The notes under the pieces: generated by a model
Told to the model about the DNA's origin: nothing
Databases searched by the model: none
The model's input: only the letters and a program-made list of their open reading frames with translations
Made by a program: the position numbers and the translations under genes
DNA from: DATJPR01 sp963843525
GTDB lineage: Bacteria > Bacteroidota > Ignavibacteria > UBA10030 > UBA6906
Direction of reading: 5' to 3'
Assembly (NCBI GenBank): GCA_963843525.1
Contig: CAWJKM010000007.1
Span: 992,001-1,056,000, forward strand
Length of the DNA stretch: 64,000 nucleotides
In this document: positions 52,261 through 61,446 of the stretch, one piece after another
How the letters are laid out: every line of letters starts with the position of its first letter
Numbering within the stretch: the first letter of the stretch is position 1

Positions 52261-52844
52261 CGGGCCAACTTTCCGTCGAGCGGGCATCGCCGAGATTCTG
52301 GACGCTCTCCAATATGCTGAGCCTCTCGCGGGTCGTCCTCGCGATCCCCTTTGTGATCGTCATGCTTGGAGGGGGGGAGGAGGGACGTTGGTGGGGGTTC
52401 GGGCTTGTCTGTGTCGGCGCCTTGACGGATAAATTGGACGGAGTACTTGCTCGCCGGCGAAATGAAGTGAGTGAATGGGGAAAGATCCTGGATCCCCTCG
52501 GGGACAAGATCGGCGTCGCTGCGATAGCGATCGTGCTGTACCTGAAGAGCCTGGTCCCCGGCTGGTTCCTGGGACTGCTTTTGGGCCGGGATCTCCTCAT
52601 CTTTGCGGGCGGGATGTACCTCCGATCAGTTACCGGCGCCGTTCTTCCATCCAATACCGTCGGGAAGTGGACGGTGGGGATCGTGGGGGCCACGCTGGCG
52701 TTGATGCTGGTCGGCGTAACCGGATGGCTCGTGGATGTGGGGATTGTTGCGAGCGTGGCGATGCTCGCCGTCTCGCTCATCCTCTACGCTGCCCGTTTCA
52801 TCAGCGTTCTTCGCGTTCGCGGGGTAGCCCATGGGAATTCTTGA
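52257..52844 (+). CDS. pgsA: CDP-alcohol phosphatidyltransferase (phosphatidylglycerophosphate synthase)
   Basis: 195 residues, integral membrane enzyme with about five helices. The catalytic motif DKLDGVLARRRNEVSEWGKI plus LDPLGDK fits DX2DGX2ARX8GX3DX3D at about 62-84. It most likely makes phosphatidylglycerophosphate for anionic phospholipids; another alcohol acceptor cannot be excluded from sequence alone. It overlaps purF by 4 bases and ftsY by 14. Confidence 0.85.
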   Translation: MTGQLSVERASPRFWTLSNMLSLSRVVLAIPFVIVMLGGGEEGRWWGFGLVCVGALTDKLDGVLARRRNEVSEWGKILDPLGDKIGVAAIAIVLYLKSLVPGWFLGLLLGRDLLIFAGGMYLRSVTGAVLPSNTVGKWTVGIVGATLALMLVGVTGWLVDVGIVASVAMLAVSLILYAARFISVLRVRGVAHGNS

Positions 52845-53787
52845 TGCGATAGGGCTGACGAAGCTCAAAGAATCACTCAACAAAACGCGTGAGTCGGTTG
52901 TTTCGAAGGTCACGCGTCTTGTCGCAACGCGGCGAACGGTCGACGACGACTTTCTCGAGGAACTCGAAGAAATCCTCATTGGCGCCGATGTCGGCACGGA
53001 GACCACGGCCGATATCGTGACGTTGCTGCGCGAGCGGGCGCGAAAAGACCGGTACGCTTCAACGGAGGAGCTGCTTGCCCTGCTCAAGGATGAGGTGCGG
53101 AAACATTTTGACAGCGAAGCCGCATCCGGCGGAGACCCCTACTCCGTGCCGGATCTCCGCCCCTATATTATCATGGTCGTCGGGATCAATGGCGTGGGAA
53201 AAACCACGACGATCGGCAAGCTTGCCCGGGTCTACGTTCAGAAAGGGAAACGTGTGTTCATCGCGGCTTCGGACACCTTCCGTGCCGCAGCGAATGAGCA
53301 ACTGGAAATTTGGGCTTCCAGAGCAGGAGCAAAGCTGATCCAGCAACAGCAGGGATCGGACCCCGCGGCGGTTGCCTTCGATACCGTCCGCTCGGCCATC
53401 GCCAATGAGGCAGATGTCGTGATTATCGACACTGCCGGGCGCCTGCATACAAAGGTGAACCTGATGGAAGAATTGCGGAAGATCCGGCGGGTGGTGGAGA
53501 AGATTCTCCCCGGAGCACCGCACGAAGTCCTGCTGGTGATCGACGCTTCCACGGGCCAAAACGGTTTGCAACAGGCAAAGCTTTTCAGCCAGGCCGTCGG
53601 AGTCACCGGGCTCGTTCTGACAAAGCTGGACGGGACGTCGAAAGGTGGAGTCGTCCTGGCGATCGCACGAAGCCTGAAACTGCCCGTGCGCTATATCGGC
53701 GTCGGAGAAGGAGTCGAAGACCTGCAACCGTTTGATCGTGATGCTTTTGTGGACGCGATGTTCGCGACGGAAAAAGGAGAGAACTGA
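52831..53787 (+). CDS. ftsY: Signal recognition particle receptor FtsY
   Basis: 318 residues, a compact NG-domain form without the long acidic A domain. N domain about 1-100; GTPase motifs G1 GINGVGKTTT (about 116-125), DTFRAAANEQL, G3 DTAGRLHTKVNLM (about 199-211) and G4 TKLDGTSKGG (about 263-272). It docks SRP-ribosome complexes at the membrane. It ends directly before the mutL start. Confidence 0.96.
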   Translation: MGILDAIGLTKLKESLNKTRESVVSKVTRLVATRRTVDDDFLEELEEILIGADVGTETTADIVTLLRERARKDRYASTEELLALLKDEVRKHFDSEAASGGDPYSVPDLRPYIIMVVGINGVGKTTTIGKLARVYVQKGKRVFIAASDTFRAAANEQLEIWASRAGAKLIQQQQGSDPAAVAFDTVRSAIANEADVVIIDTAGRLHTKVNLMEELRKIRRVVEKILPGAPHEVLLVIDASTGQNGLQQAKLFSQAVGVTGLVLTKLDGTSKGGVVLAIARSLKLPVRYIGVGEGVEDLQPFDRDAFVDAMFATEKGEN

Positions 53788-53788
53788 C

Positions 53789-55624
53789 GTGGAACTGGGG
53801 AACCCGAAAAGAATTCAGGTCCTCCCGGAACACCTGGCCAACAAGATTGCGGCGGGAGAGGTCATTCAACGGCCGGAATCCGTCGTCAAAGAATTGCTGG
53901 AGAATGCGGTTGACGCTCAGGCATCCAAGATCACCGTCACGGTAAAGGAAGGGGGGACGTCGTTCATCCAGGTGTCCGACAACGGGACAGGGATGGACTC
54001 CGAAGATGCGGTCAGCGCCTTCCTCAGACACGCCACGAGCAAAATCTCCACTTACGAGGACCTGGAAGCGATTTCCACGTTTGGCTTCCGCGGCGAAGCG
54101 CTCGCATCGATTGCGGCGGTGGCACAGGTTTCCCTGAAAACCAGGCGGTCGTCGGATGACACGGCGACGATGGTGCGTATCGACGGTGGGGGAAAGCCGA
54201 GGGTGTCGCGCGAAGCGCGCGAGCGCGGCTCAACGATTACCGTCCAGAATCTTTTTTTCAACGTTCCTGCGAGAAAGAAATTCCTCAAATCCCATGCTAC
54301 GGAATTCCGCCACGTGTACGAGGCGGTCCACAGGGTGGCCATCAGCTATCCGGAAATTGAGCTTCAGTTTGTGGCTGATGACGGAATCGTTTTCTCCCTG
54401 AAGCCGTCGAGCCTCCAGCAGCGCTTGATGGATATCTTCGGTCAAAGGGTCGTGGAGTCCCTGATACCTGTGGAAGAAAAGACGGACGCGCTCACGATCA
54501 CGGGATTTATCGGCAAACCCGCCTTCGGCCAGAAGACCCGTTCTCATCAATATCTCTTTCTCAATCGCCGGTATATCATCCACAGGAATATCAGTCACGC
54601 GATATTCAGCGGGTATGAACATCTACTCCTCAAAGGCACTTTTCCATTCTTCCTTCTCTTTATTGAGATTGATCCCCATCAAGTGGATGTGAACGTCCAT
54701 CCATCGAAAATGGAAGCGAAGTTCTCTGATGAGCACGCGCTCTATCACATGGCCGGGGCGCTGGTCAGGCGAGCACTCTCCACGGCGCAGGCGGTGCCTT
54801 CCCTGGGCGCGGAGGGTGGGGGAAATGACATCGACGTGGGGCTGGCGTTCACTCCAAGACAGCATGAATGGGAACCCGGGGGAAGAGCCTGGCCGCGCGG
54901 GGAAAGCGTCGATACTGCGACCGGAGAGATTTTTTCGGGCGGCGCAGGCGGATCGGGTGTGGCAGCCAGACTTTTAGGAGGTCCGGGGAGTGCAGAACCA
55001 CGGATGCCGGAGGGGCAGATCCTCCATCATGAAAGTGAACGACCAGACTCGTCTTCATCAGGACTTATCTGGCAGCTGCACAACAAATACATTCTCTGTC
55101 AGATCCGCAGCGGTGTGATGATCGTCGACCAGCATGTGGCCCATGAGAGGGTCCTCTATGAGAAAGTCGTCGAACGGTTCACGTCGGGCATCCAGACCGT
55201 GCAGCAGTTGCTGTTCCCCATCACCCTGGAATTCACGGCAGGCGACTACGCCACGCTGACGGAGTTGTTGCCGCATTTCCAGTCGCTGGGTTTCGATATC
55301 CATCTTTTCGGGAAGCACACCGCGGTGGTTGAAGGAGTTCCGCCCGACCTCAAAACCGGCAATGAGGAGCGGATCGTCCAGGATGTGCTGGGCCTGTACA
55401 AGGAATACCAGCAGCGGGGCATCAGCGATGCACGGGACAGTCTTGCGAAATCGTACTCTTGCCGCTCCGCGATTAAGGCCGGCGATCCGATGACGGAACC
55501 CGAAATGCGATCGCTCATCGATCAACTCTTCGCGACATCCATGCCCTATGTGTGCCCGCATGGAAGGCCGATCGTCCTGAGGATTTCCATCGACGAGTTG
55601 GACAGAAGATTTGGGAGGATTTAA
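53789..55624 (+). CDS. mutL: DNA mismatch repair protein MutL
   Basis: 611 residues from GTG 53789, preceded by AAAAAGGAGAG. N-terminal GHKL ATPase: NKIAAGEVIQRP (about 16-27), LLENAVDA, DNGTGM, RHATSKI and FGFRGEALASIA. A Gly/Pro-rich linker (about 350-430) leads to the C-terminal domain with DQHVAHERVLYE (about 446-457), the endonuclease motif with Val in place of the usual Ala, plus SCRSAIKAGD and CPHGRP of the zinc site. It is thus a MutL of the nicking type rather than the E. coli type. No mutS in the window. Confidence 0.95.
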   Translation: MELGNPKRIQVLPEHLANKIAAGEVIQRPESVVKELLENAVDAQASKITVTVKEGGTSFIQVSDNGTGMDSEDAVSAFLRHATSKISTYEDLEAISTFGFRGEALASIAAVAQVSLKTRRSSDDTATMVRIDGGGKPRVSREARERGSTITVQNLFFNVPARKKFLKSHATEFRHVYEAVHRVAISYPEIELQFVADDGIVFSLKPSSLQQRLMDIFGQRVVESLIPVEEKTDALTITGFIGKPAFGQKTRSHQYLFLNRRYIIHRNISHAIFSGYEHLLLKGTFPFFLLFIEIDPHQVDVNVHPSKMEAKFSDEHALYHMAGALVRRALSTAQAVPSLGAEGGGNDIDVGLAFTPRQHEWEPGGRAWPRGESVDTATGEIFSGGAGGSGVAARLLGGPGSAEPRMPEGQILHHESERPDSSSSGLIWQLHNKYILCQIRSGVMIVDQHVAHERVLYEKVVERFTSGIQTVQQLLFPITLEFTAGDYATLTELLPHFQSLGFDIHLFGKHTAVVEGVPPDLKTGNEERIVQDVLGLYKEYQQRGISDARDSLAKSYSCRSAIKAGDPMTEPEMRSLIDQLFATSMPYVCPHGRPIVLRISIDELDRRFGRI

Positions 55625-55627
55625 AGC

Positions 55628-57289
55628 ATGAAAAACGACGGAGAGCTGGCCGCGGGCCGGAGGCGTTGGATCGAAAAGACAGGGGGCGAGCGAACCCGGC
55701 AGGGTGTGAGCTTTACGACGGTGAGCGGGGCAGCAGTGAACCCACTCTACACACCTGACGATGTCCGCGACATTCAATACATGGAAGACCTGGGATATCC
55801 CGGAGAGTATCCCTATACACGCGGTATTCACGGGACCATGTACCGGGGAAAACTCTGGACCATGCGGCAGTTTGCCGGATTTGGCACTCCAGAGGACACC
55901 AACGCGCGCTATCATTACCTGCTCTCGCAGGGACAAACGGGGCTCTCGGTGGCATTCGACCTGCCGACGCTGATGGGGAAGGATTGTGACGAGGGCATTT
56001 CGGAAGGTGAAGTCGGGATCTGCGGTGTTTCGGTGAGCTCTCTCGCTGACATGGAGGTCCTTTTTGGCGGGATATCCCTGAAGGACATTTCCACGTCCAT
56101 GACGATCAACGCACCGGCCGCCATGCTCCTTGCCCTCTACGTTGCCGTTGCCGCACGGCAGGGTGCCAGGCCCGCGGAACTGCGAGGAACGATCCAGGCC
56201 GATATCCTGAAAGAGTACATTGCGCAAAAGGAATGGATCTATCCGCCCCGTCCGAGCATGCGGATTGTGACCGACATGATCGAGTATTGCACGCGTGAGA
56301 TGCCCCAGTGGAACCCCATCTCGATCAGCGGCTACCATATTCGGGAAGCCGGATCCACGGCGGTGCAGGAACTTGCCTTTACTCTTGCCGACGGGTTCGC
56401 CTATGTTGAAGAGGCCCTTGCCCGCGGAATGGATGTGGACAGCTTCGCGCCGCGTCTCTCGTTCTTCTTCAATTCTCATCTTGATTTTTTCGAAGAGATC
56501 GCAAAATTCCGTGCGGCCCGGCGGATATGGTCGAAGCGGATGAAATTGAAGTACCATGCAAAGAACCCGCGTTCCATGATGCTCCGCTTCCATACGCAAA
56601 CAGCGGGCTGTACACTCACTGCGCAACAGCCGGAGAATAATATTGTCCGGACGGCGTTCCAGGCGCTGGCGGGTGTCCTCGGCGGAACGCAATCCCTGCA
56701 CACGAACTCCATGGACGAAACGCTCGCGCTGCCGACGGAAAAGTCCGTCAAGATCGCACTCCGCACTCAACAGATTGTCGCGTTTGAAACCGGGGTGGCC
56801 AACACCATCGACCCCCTCGGAGGAAGCTATTTCGTGGAGTCGCTCACCACCCGGATGGAACAGGAAGCAGAGGCGTACTTTGAAAGGATCGATGCACTCG
56901 GCGGGGTTATCCCTGCGATCGAGGCGGGGTTCTTCCAGCGGGAAATAGCCGACGCTGCATACCGGTACCAGATGGAACTGGACCGGAAAGAGAAAATCAT
57001 TGTCGGAGTCAATGACTTCGTTGAAGAGGACAGGGAAATTTCAATCCCCATACTTGAAATTTCGCCCGAGGCGGAATCAAAACAACGGGCAAGAATGGCC
57101 GAGGTGCGTGCTTCCCGGAACAGCCGCGATGTTGATCGCGCGATTCAGGAACTCCGTTCGGCGGCGGCGGATGGCAGAAATCTGATGCCCCCTCTCCTGA
57201 CCTGCGCCCACGCCTATGTCACGCTCGGCGAAATGTGCTCAACCCTTGCATCGGTCTTCGGGGTTCACGAAGAGATCGCCGCATTCTGA
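55628..57289 (+). CDS. Methylmalonyl-CoA mutase family protein, large (catalytic) subunit
   Basis: 553 residues comprising the TIM-barrel substrate domain only: YTRGIHGTMYRGKLWTMRQF (about 58-77), SVAFDLPTLMG, NPISISGYHIREAGSTAVQE and GGTQSLHTNSMDE are typical. The C-terminal B12-binding domain is absent, so a separate small subunit is needed; it is not in this window. The length and motifs fit the MCM large subunit of bacteria with split subunits; isobutyryl-CoA mutase is an alternative. Substrate: methylmalonyl-CoA to succinyl-CoA, in propionate metabolism. Confidence 0.88.
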   Translation: MKNDGELAAGRRRWIEKTGGERTRQGVSFTTVSGAAVNPLYTPDDVRDIQYMEDLGYPGEYPYTRGIHGTMYRGKLWTMRQFAGFGTPEDTNARYHYLLSQGQTGLSVAFDLPTLMGKDCDEGISEGEVGICGVSVSSLADMEVLFGGISLKDISTSMTINAPAAMLLALYVAVAARQGARPAELRGTIQADILKEYIAQKEWIYPPRPSMRIVTDMIEYCTREMPQWNPISISGYHIREAGSTAVQELAFTLADGFAYVEEALARGMDVDSFAPRLSFFFNSHLDFFEEIAKFRAARRIWSKRMKLKYHAKNPRSMMLRFHTQTAGCTLTAQQPENNIVRTAFQALAGVLGGTQSLHTNSMDETLALPTEKSVKIALRTQQIVAFETGVANTIDPLGGSYFVESLTTRMEQEAEAYFERIDALGGVIPAIEAGFFQREIADAAYRYQMELDRKEKIIVGVNDFVEEDREISIPILEISPEAESKQRARMAEVRASRNSRDVDRAIQELRSAAADGRNLMPPLLTCAHAYVTLGEMCSTLASVFGVHEEIAAF

Positions 57290-57362
57290 TGGGAGAGCGT
57301 GGACACGGTCGCCCGAAGTGCCCCTGGAAAATCGCTATTCAGCAACTGAAGGGAAGCCGGAA

Positions 57363-58487
57363 ATGCAAAAATCCGTCGTAGCGGTCCTGAAAACTTCACC
57401 CCAGACGGTCCTTGAGGACTATCAGCGCCTTGCTGAGATGGCAGGCATGGCCGGGTGTCTCTCTCCGGGAGCTCCCACGATTCTCAAGGACAACATCTCG
57501 TGGCACTTTCCGTTCCCGGCGGCGAACACGACACCGTGGCAGCTGGAAGGAAGCATATTGGCCTTGAACGGCGCCGGATTCCACGACCTCTCCTGTGTGC
57601 AGAATAAAACCGTTGTAACCGATGCGTTCAAAGGAGAAGATCTCAATCACTTTCTCCCGGTGTTCCGGAAGTATCACATCCCCGTGTTGTATAATTTCAG
57701 AAACCAGGACATGCAGTGGGTTCCCTTTCGTCCAAAAGCCAGGATGCATGTTCTTGACAGAGTGTTCCCCGATGGAATACATATCCCCGATTACTTCATC
57801 GGCAAGAACATCGTCCACCTTCCCACGGTGAAGTGTCATATCTACACCGGAACAACGGGAGCCATGAAAAACGCCTTTGGCGGTCTCCTGAACACGAAGC
57901 GCCACTACACCCACAGCTGGATCCACGAAACGCTTGTGGATCTTCTGGCGATCCAAAAGGAGATCCATCCTGGCGTGTTTGCGATGATGGATGGGACGAC
58001 AGTCGGAGACGGTCCGGGACCCCGGACGATGAGACCTGTCGTAAAGAATTTCATCCTTGCGAGCGCAGACCAGGTCGCCATCGACGCGGTGGCGGCAAAA
58101 ATGATGGGGTTTGATCCCCTGAGCCTGCGCTATATCAAAATTGCCCACGATGACGGACTTGGCTGCGGTGACACAAAGGACATTTCCGTCGTCGGGGAGG
58201 ACATCAGTAATGAATCGTGGGGCTTCACGGTCGGCAATAACGGCGTGAGCCTCTTCGGAAACCTGGCGTGGTTCGGACCGCTGCGCGGGCTGCAGAAATT
58301 GTTCTTCCACACGCCGATGGTCCACGCTTTTGTGATGGGTTCGGAGATTTATCATGACTACTATCGTTGGCCGCTGAAAGACAAGCGAGTCTTTGCGCAT
58401 TGGAGGGACAACACGAGTTGGGGACAAATGTTTCAGCAGTATGCCGGTCAATCAACTCACCCGGCGGAATTTGCAGTACCTGAATAA
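57363..58487 (+). CDS. DUF362-domain protein
   Basis: 374 residues from ATG 57363; the longer frame upstream overlaps the mutase gene and is rejected. It shows the DUF362 pattern: VVAVLKTSPQTVLEDYQRL at the start, KNIVHLPTVKCHIYTGTTGAMKNAFGG (about 157-183 in pieces), MDGTTVGDGPGPRTM, and a conserved DQVAIDAVAAKMMGFDPL. The family is often fused to ferredoxin domains, but no CX2CX2CX3C cluster is present here. Biochemical role unknown. Downstream of the mutase by 73 bases. Confidence 0.8.
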   Translation: MQKSVVAVLKTSPQTVLEDYQRLAEMAGMAGCLSPGAPTILKDNISWHFPFPAANTTPWQLEGSILALNGAGFHDLSCVQNKTVVTDAFKGEDLNHFLPVFRKYHIPVLYNFRNQDMQWVPFRPKARMHVLDRVFPDGIHIPDYFIGKNIVHLPTVKCHIYTGTTGAMKNAFGGLLNTKRHYTHSWIHETLVDLLAIQKEIHPGVFAMMDGTTVGDGPGPRTMRPVVKNFILASADQVAIDAVAAKMMGFDPLSLRYIKIAHDDGLGCGDTKDISVVGEDISNESWGFTVGNNGVSLFGNLAWFGPLRGLQKLFFHTPMVHAFVMGSEIYHDYYRWPLKDKRVFAHWRDNTSWGQMFQQYAGQSTHPAEFAVPE

Positions 58488-58505
58488 CACCCTTCCGGAG
58501 AAGGA

Positions 58506-59390
58506 ATGAGCACGAAGGCCCGCGCTGAATTGATGTTGTTCTTCATCACGTTCATCTGGGGAAGTACTTTCGCGATGGGGAAGCTCGTGCTGGAACAGGT
58601 GAGCCCCCTTCAAATGATGACACTCCGTTTCGTCGTGTCGAGTGCACTCTTTCTGCTTTTCGGCTGGCATCGGATTTTCCCCGTCTCTCTCAGGGCTGTG
58701 CGAAAAGCGGCCTTCCTTGGCGTCCTTCTCTTCCTCGGTTTTACCGCCCAAACGATAGGTTTGCAGTCGACCACTGCATCAAAGTCCGCGTTCATCACCG
58801 GCATGCTGGTGATTTTTGTTCCGATCCTCCAGATTCTTGTTGAACGGAAGGCACCGAAACTGGGGAATATATTCGGGGTCGCAGTGGTGGCTGCCGGGCT
58901 CTGGCTGCTCACGTCTCCGCAGGGAGGCACGTTCTCCCTCGGCGACGGGTTGACCCTGATTTGTGCAGTGCTTTTCGCGGGCTACGTGATTTATCTCGAC
59001 ATGATTTCTTCGGAAATGACAGCCCTCCAATTGACCTTCATCCATCTGGCGGTTGTGGGGGTCCTTTCACTCATCGCGCTCGCGATGTTCGACTCGTTCG
59101 TTCTATCGGTGGACACTGGAGGCGTGGCAATCCTTGCGTACCTCACGTTGTTTTCGACCGTATTGACGACGCTCATCCAGACGCGCTATCAGAAAGAAAC
59201 CACCCCGACGAGAGCGGCAGTTATCTTTACGATCGAACCGGTCGTTGCAGCTCTTCTCGCCTTTGCCCTTCTTCGTGATCAGTTGGGTCTCTCGGGAGTG
59301 ATCGGCGGGGCGCTGATTGTCTCGGGGGTGCTGGTCTCGGAGCTTTCTGAAGGGATTCCCATGCTGAACAGACCGGTCATTGGGTCATAG
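58506..59390 (+). CDS. EamA/DMT-family permease
   Basis: 294 residues with ten hydrophobic helices arranged as two EamA repeats (about 5-135 and 145-285; FFITFIWGSTFAMGKLVLEQ and AVLFAGYVIYLDMISSEMTA). The second repeat ends in TIEPVVAALLAFALLRDQLG, the hallmark of RhaT/YedA-type drug/metabolite exporters. Inner membrane; substrate cannot be predicted. Starts 18 bases after the DUF362 stop with GGAGAAGG as ribosome-binding site. Confidence 0.88.
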   Translation: MSTKARAELMLFFITFIWGSTFAMGKLVLEQVSPLQMMTLRFVVSSALFLLFGWHRIFPVSLRAVRKAAFLGVLLFLGFTAQTIGLQSTTASKSAFITGMLVIFVPILQILVERKAPKLGNIFGVAVVAAGLWLLTSPQGGTFSLGDGLTLICAVLFAGYVIYLDMISSEMTALQLTFIHLAVVGVLSLIALAMFDSFVLSVDTGGVAILAYLTLFSTVLTTLIQTRYQKETTPTRAAVIFTIEPVVAALLAFALLRDQLGLSGVIGGALIVSGVLVSELSEGIPMLNRPVIGS

Positions 59391-59437
59391 TCCGGGGGTG
59401 ATGCAAAACCGGGAGAGGTTTCAACGAGGATCATGCC

Positions 59438-59719
59438 GTGGAATCGGGAGCTGCGGTCGATATTCGCGTGTACGGAGAAGTGCAGGGGGTAGGGTTTCGA
59501 TGGTTTGTCGCGCATCGGGCGACCGAACTTGGTTTGCGGGGCTTTGTGCGCAACACTGCGGATGGAGGAGTGGAAGTTCATGCGGAAGGATCTCGCATGT
59601 CGCTCGAAGTGCTGATTACCCATGTCCGAATTGGACCACGATCAGCCGTTGTGGGAGACGTCCAGACGGATTGGTCAACACCAACCGGAGCATATGCCAC
59701 CTTTGAAATCAAGCATTGA
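59438..59719 (+). CDS. acyP: Acylphosphatase
   Basis: 93 residues. The catalytic Arg is in GEVQGVGFRWFV (about 13-24) and the catalytic Asn in GFVRNTADGGVEV (about 35-47), as in all acylphosphatases, which hydrolyse carboxyl-phosphate bonds such as in acetyl phosphate. GTG start at 59438; 48 bases downstream of the permease. ispF begins 14 bases later. Confidence 0.93.
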   Translation: MESGAAVDIRVYGEVQGVGFRWFVAHRATELGLRGFVRNTADGGVEVHAEGSRMSLEVLITHVRIGPRSAVVGDVQTDWSTPTGAYATFEIKH

Positions 59720-59732
59720 AACTGTCGCCGGC

Positions 59733-60209
59733 ATGAGGATCGGGTACGGGTATGACATCCATCGCCTGGTCCCCGGAAGAAAGCTGATCCTGGGAGGAGT
59801 GGAAATTCCCGCCGACAAGGGGCTCGACGGGCATTCCGATGCCGACGTGCTGCTCCATGCTCTCGCGGACGCCCTTCTGGGTGCCGCCGCCCTGGGCGAC
59901 ATCGGGAAACACTTTCCGAATACTGATGAACGGTTTCGCGGAATCTCCAGCCTCGTGTTATTGGGGGAAGTAGGAGCGTTGCTACGGAACCGCCAGTACG
60001 CCGTGATCAACATCGACGCGACGGTCATTCTTGAACAGCCAAAGATCGGCCCTTACGTCGAAGCTATGCAAGAGAAGATTGCGGACACCCTCGGCATTCC
60101 GGTGTCAGCCGTCTCGATAAAGGCCACAACAGGAGAGGGGATAGGATTCGTCGGGAGGGGTGAGGGGGCCGCGGCGCATGCCATCGCACTTATCCACAAA
60201 CACGCATAA
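59733..60209 (+). CDS. ispF: 2-C-methyl-D-erythritol 2,4-cyclodiphosphate synthase
   Basis: 158 residues. The MEP-pathway enzyme opens RIGYGYDIHRLVPGRKLILG with metal ligands Asp and His in YDIH, a further His in DGHSDADVLLHALADAL, then DIGKHFPNTD and the C-terminal KATTGEGIGFVGRGEG. ATG 59733 gives the family start; a longer frame from 59622 overlaps acyP and is rejected. Together with ispH at 14.6 kb it shows that this organism uses the MEP pathway. Confidence 0.96.
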   Translation: MRIGYGYDIHRLVPGRKLILGGVEIPADKGLDGHSDADVLLHALADALLGAAALGDIGKHFPNTDERFRGISSLVLLGEVGALLRNRQYAVINIDATVILEQPKIGPYVEAMQEKIADTLGIPVSAVSIKATTGEGIGFVGRGEGAAAHAIALIHKHA

Positions 60210-60226
60210 AGGGAAGGACTGCCTTC

Positions 60227-60841
60227 TTGGAGACACTGCTGCAATTCATGCAGTCACTGGACCCTTCACTGATATACGCAATTCTTTTTCTCATGGCATT
60301 TATCGAGAACCTGTTTCCACCGGCGCCGAGCGACATGATCATCGTGTTCGGCGGGTCCCTGGTGGGGGTAGGGGTCATCCATCCGGTCGCGGCGGTCCTA
60401 TCGAGCACGGCCGGAAGCACCTTGGGATTCATGACGATGTACCAGGTCGGCGTCTGGTTCGACCGGGAAGTCGTGCATCGCCGGCGGCCGAAGTATCTTC
60501 CTGAAAAATCCATCCAGAAGGTGGAGCAATGGTTCCAGAAACACGGGATGTGGATCATTGTCGCGAACAGATTCCTGGCCGGGACGCGTGCGGTCGTTTC
60601 GTTGTTCGCGGGAATGTCGAGGCTCAGACTCCTTGACACGACCCTGCTGTCACTGGTGAGCGCGCTCGTCTGGAACAGCATTCTCCTCTACACCGGGTAT
60701 CTCCTTGGCCACAACTGGAAACAAATTGGATTCTATTTGCATACCTACAGTCAGATCGTTACCGTCTTCGTCACGGTTGTCGTCCTGGCCATCATCGGAC
60801 ATTATCTGTTCATTCAGCGAAGGCGGAAGAAGACATCATGA
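60227..60841 (+). CDS. DedA/VTT-family membrane protein
   Basis: 204 residues with the VTT domain: FIENLFPPAPSDMIIVFGGS (about 25-44), an amphipathic loop, and the conserved FLAGTRAVVSLFAGMSRL (about 122-139) before the last helices. DedA proteins act in lipid flipping/undecaprenyl-phosphate transport and membrane homeostasis. The start TTG 60227 with GGAAGGA upstream is chosen; ATG 60248 is a possible alternative. Overlaps the PAP2 gene by ATGA. Confidence 0.88.
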   Translation: METLLQFMQSLDPSLIYAILFLMAFIENLFPPAPSDMIIVFGGSLVGVGVIHPVAAVLSSTAGSTLGFMTMYQVGVWFDREVVHRRRPKYLPEKSIQKVEQWFQKHGMWIIVANRFLAGTRAVVSLFAGMSRLRLLDTTLLSLVSALVWNSILLYTGYLLGHNWKQIGFYLHTYSQIVTVFVTVVVLAIIGHYLFIQRRRKKTS

Positions 60842-61446
60842 GTGCATGGCTTTATCAGATCGACTGCTGGATTTTTACACTTATTAATTCGACACTGGCG
60901 AATCCCGTGGGCGACAGGATCTGGCCGCTCATCACGGACTACGACAAGCTGCTCATCGTCCGTATCGTTCTTGTCGTTGTGTGGTTATGGCTTGTCATCC
61001 GCGGCGGCACACGGGGAAGGACGGTGGCGTTCCTCCTCATCCCGGTCCTCTTCGCGGCAGACCAGTTAAGCAGCTCCCTGATCAAGCCGTGGGTAGACCG
61101 TCTGCGCCCCTGTCACACCGTCGATGGAGTGCCGATGGTCCAGCATGTTCACCTTCTCGTCTCCTGCGGTCCCGGAAAATCGTTTCCCTCATCCCATTCG
61201 GTTAACAATTTTGCCGTTGCCACACTCTTCACGTATTACTACCGCAAGATCGGGCCGTATGTATACGGCTGGGCGGCAGTGATCGCACTCTCCCGGGTCG
61301 CCGTTGGAGTCCATTACCCGTCAGATATTCTCGGCGGCGCTCTTATCGGAACTCTCGTCTCATTCGCCGTCATCACCCTGTGGATGCAGGTCCTTCGGCT
61401 TTACCAAAAGTCATTCGTCGACCGGGCCTCCGAGGAGCATTCGTGA
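60838..61446 (+). CDS. PAP2-family lipid phosphatase
   Basis: 202 residues, five to six transmembrane helices. The three phosphatase motifs are present: KPWVDRLRP (about 82-90), GKSFPSSHSVNN (about 115-126) and SRVAVGVHYPSDILGG (about 151-166). Likely dephosphorylates undecaprenyl diphosphate or phosphatidylglycerophosphate; coupling by ATGA to a DedA-family gene and by GTGA to lnt supports a role in envelope lipid metabolism. Confidence 0.9.
   Translation: MSAWLYQIDCWIFTLINSTLANPVGDRIWPLITDYDKLLIVRIVLVVVWLWLVIRGGTRGRTVAFLLIPVLFAADQLSSSLIKPWVDRLRPCHTVDGVPMVQHVHLLVSCGPGKSFPSSHSVNNFAVATLFTYYYRKIGPYVYGWAAVIALSRVAVGVHYPSDILGGALIGTLVSFAVITLWMQVLRLYQKSFVDRASEEHS

Noticed and set aside
52257..52844. 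Cardiolipin or phosphatidylserine synthase instead of PgsA
   Set aside because: Length and membrane pattern with a single CDP-alcohol motif fit PgsA better, although the acceptor cannot be proven.
55058..56770. 570-codon open frame on the minus strand
   Set aside because: Antisense to mutL and the mutase gene.
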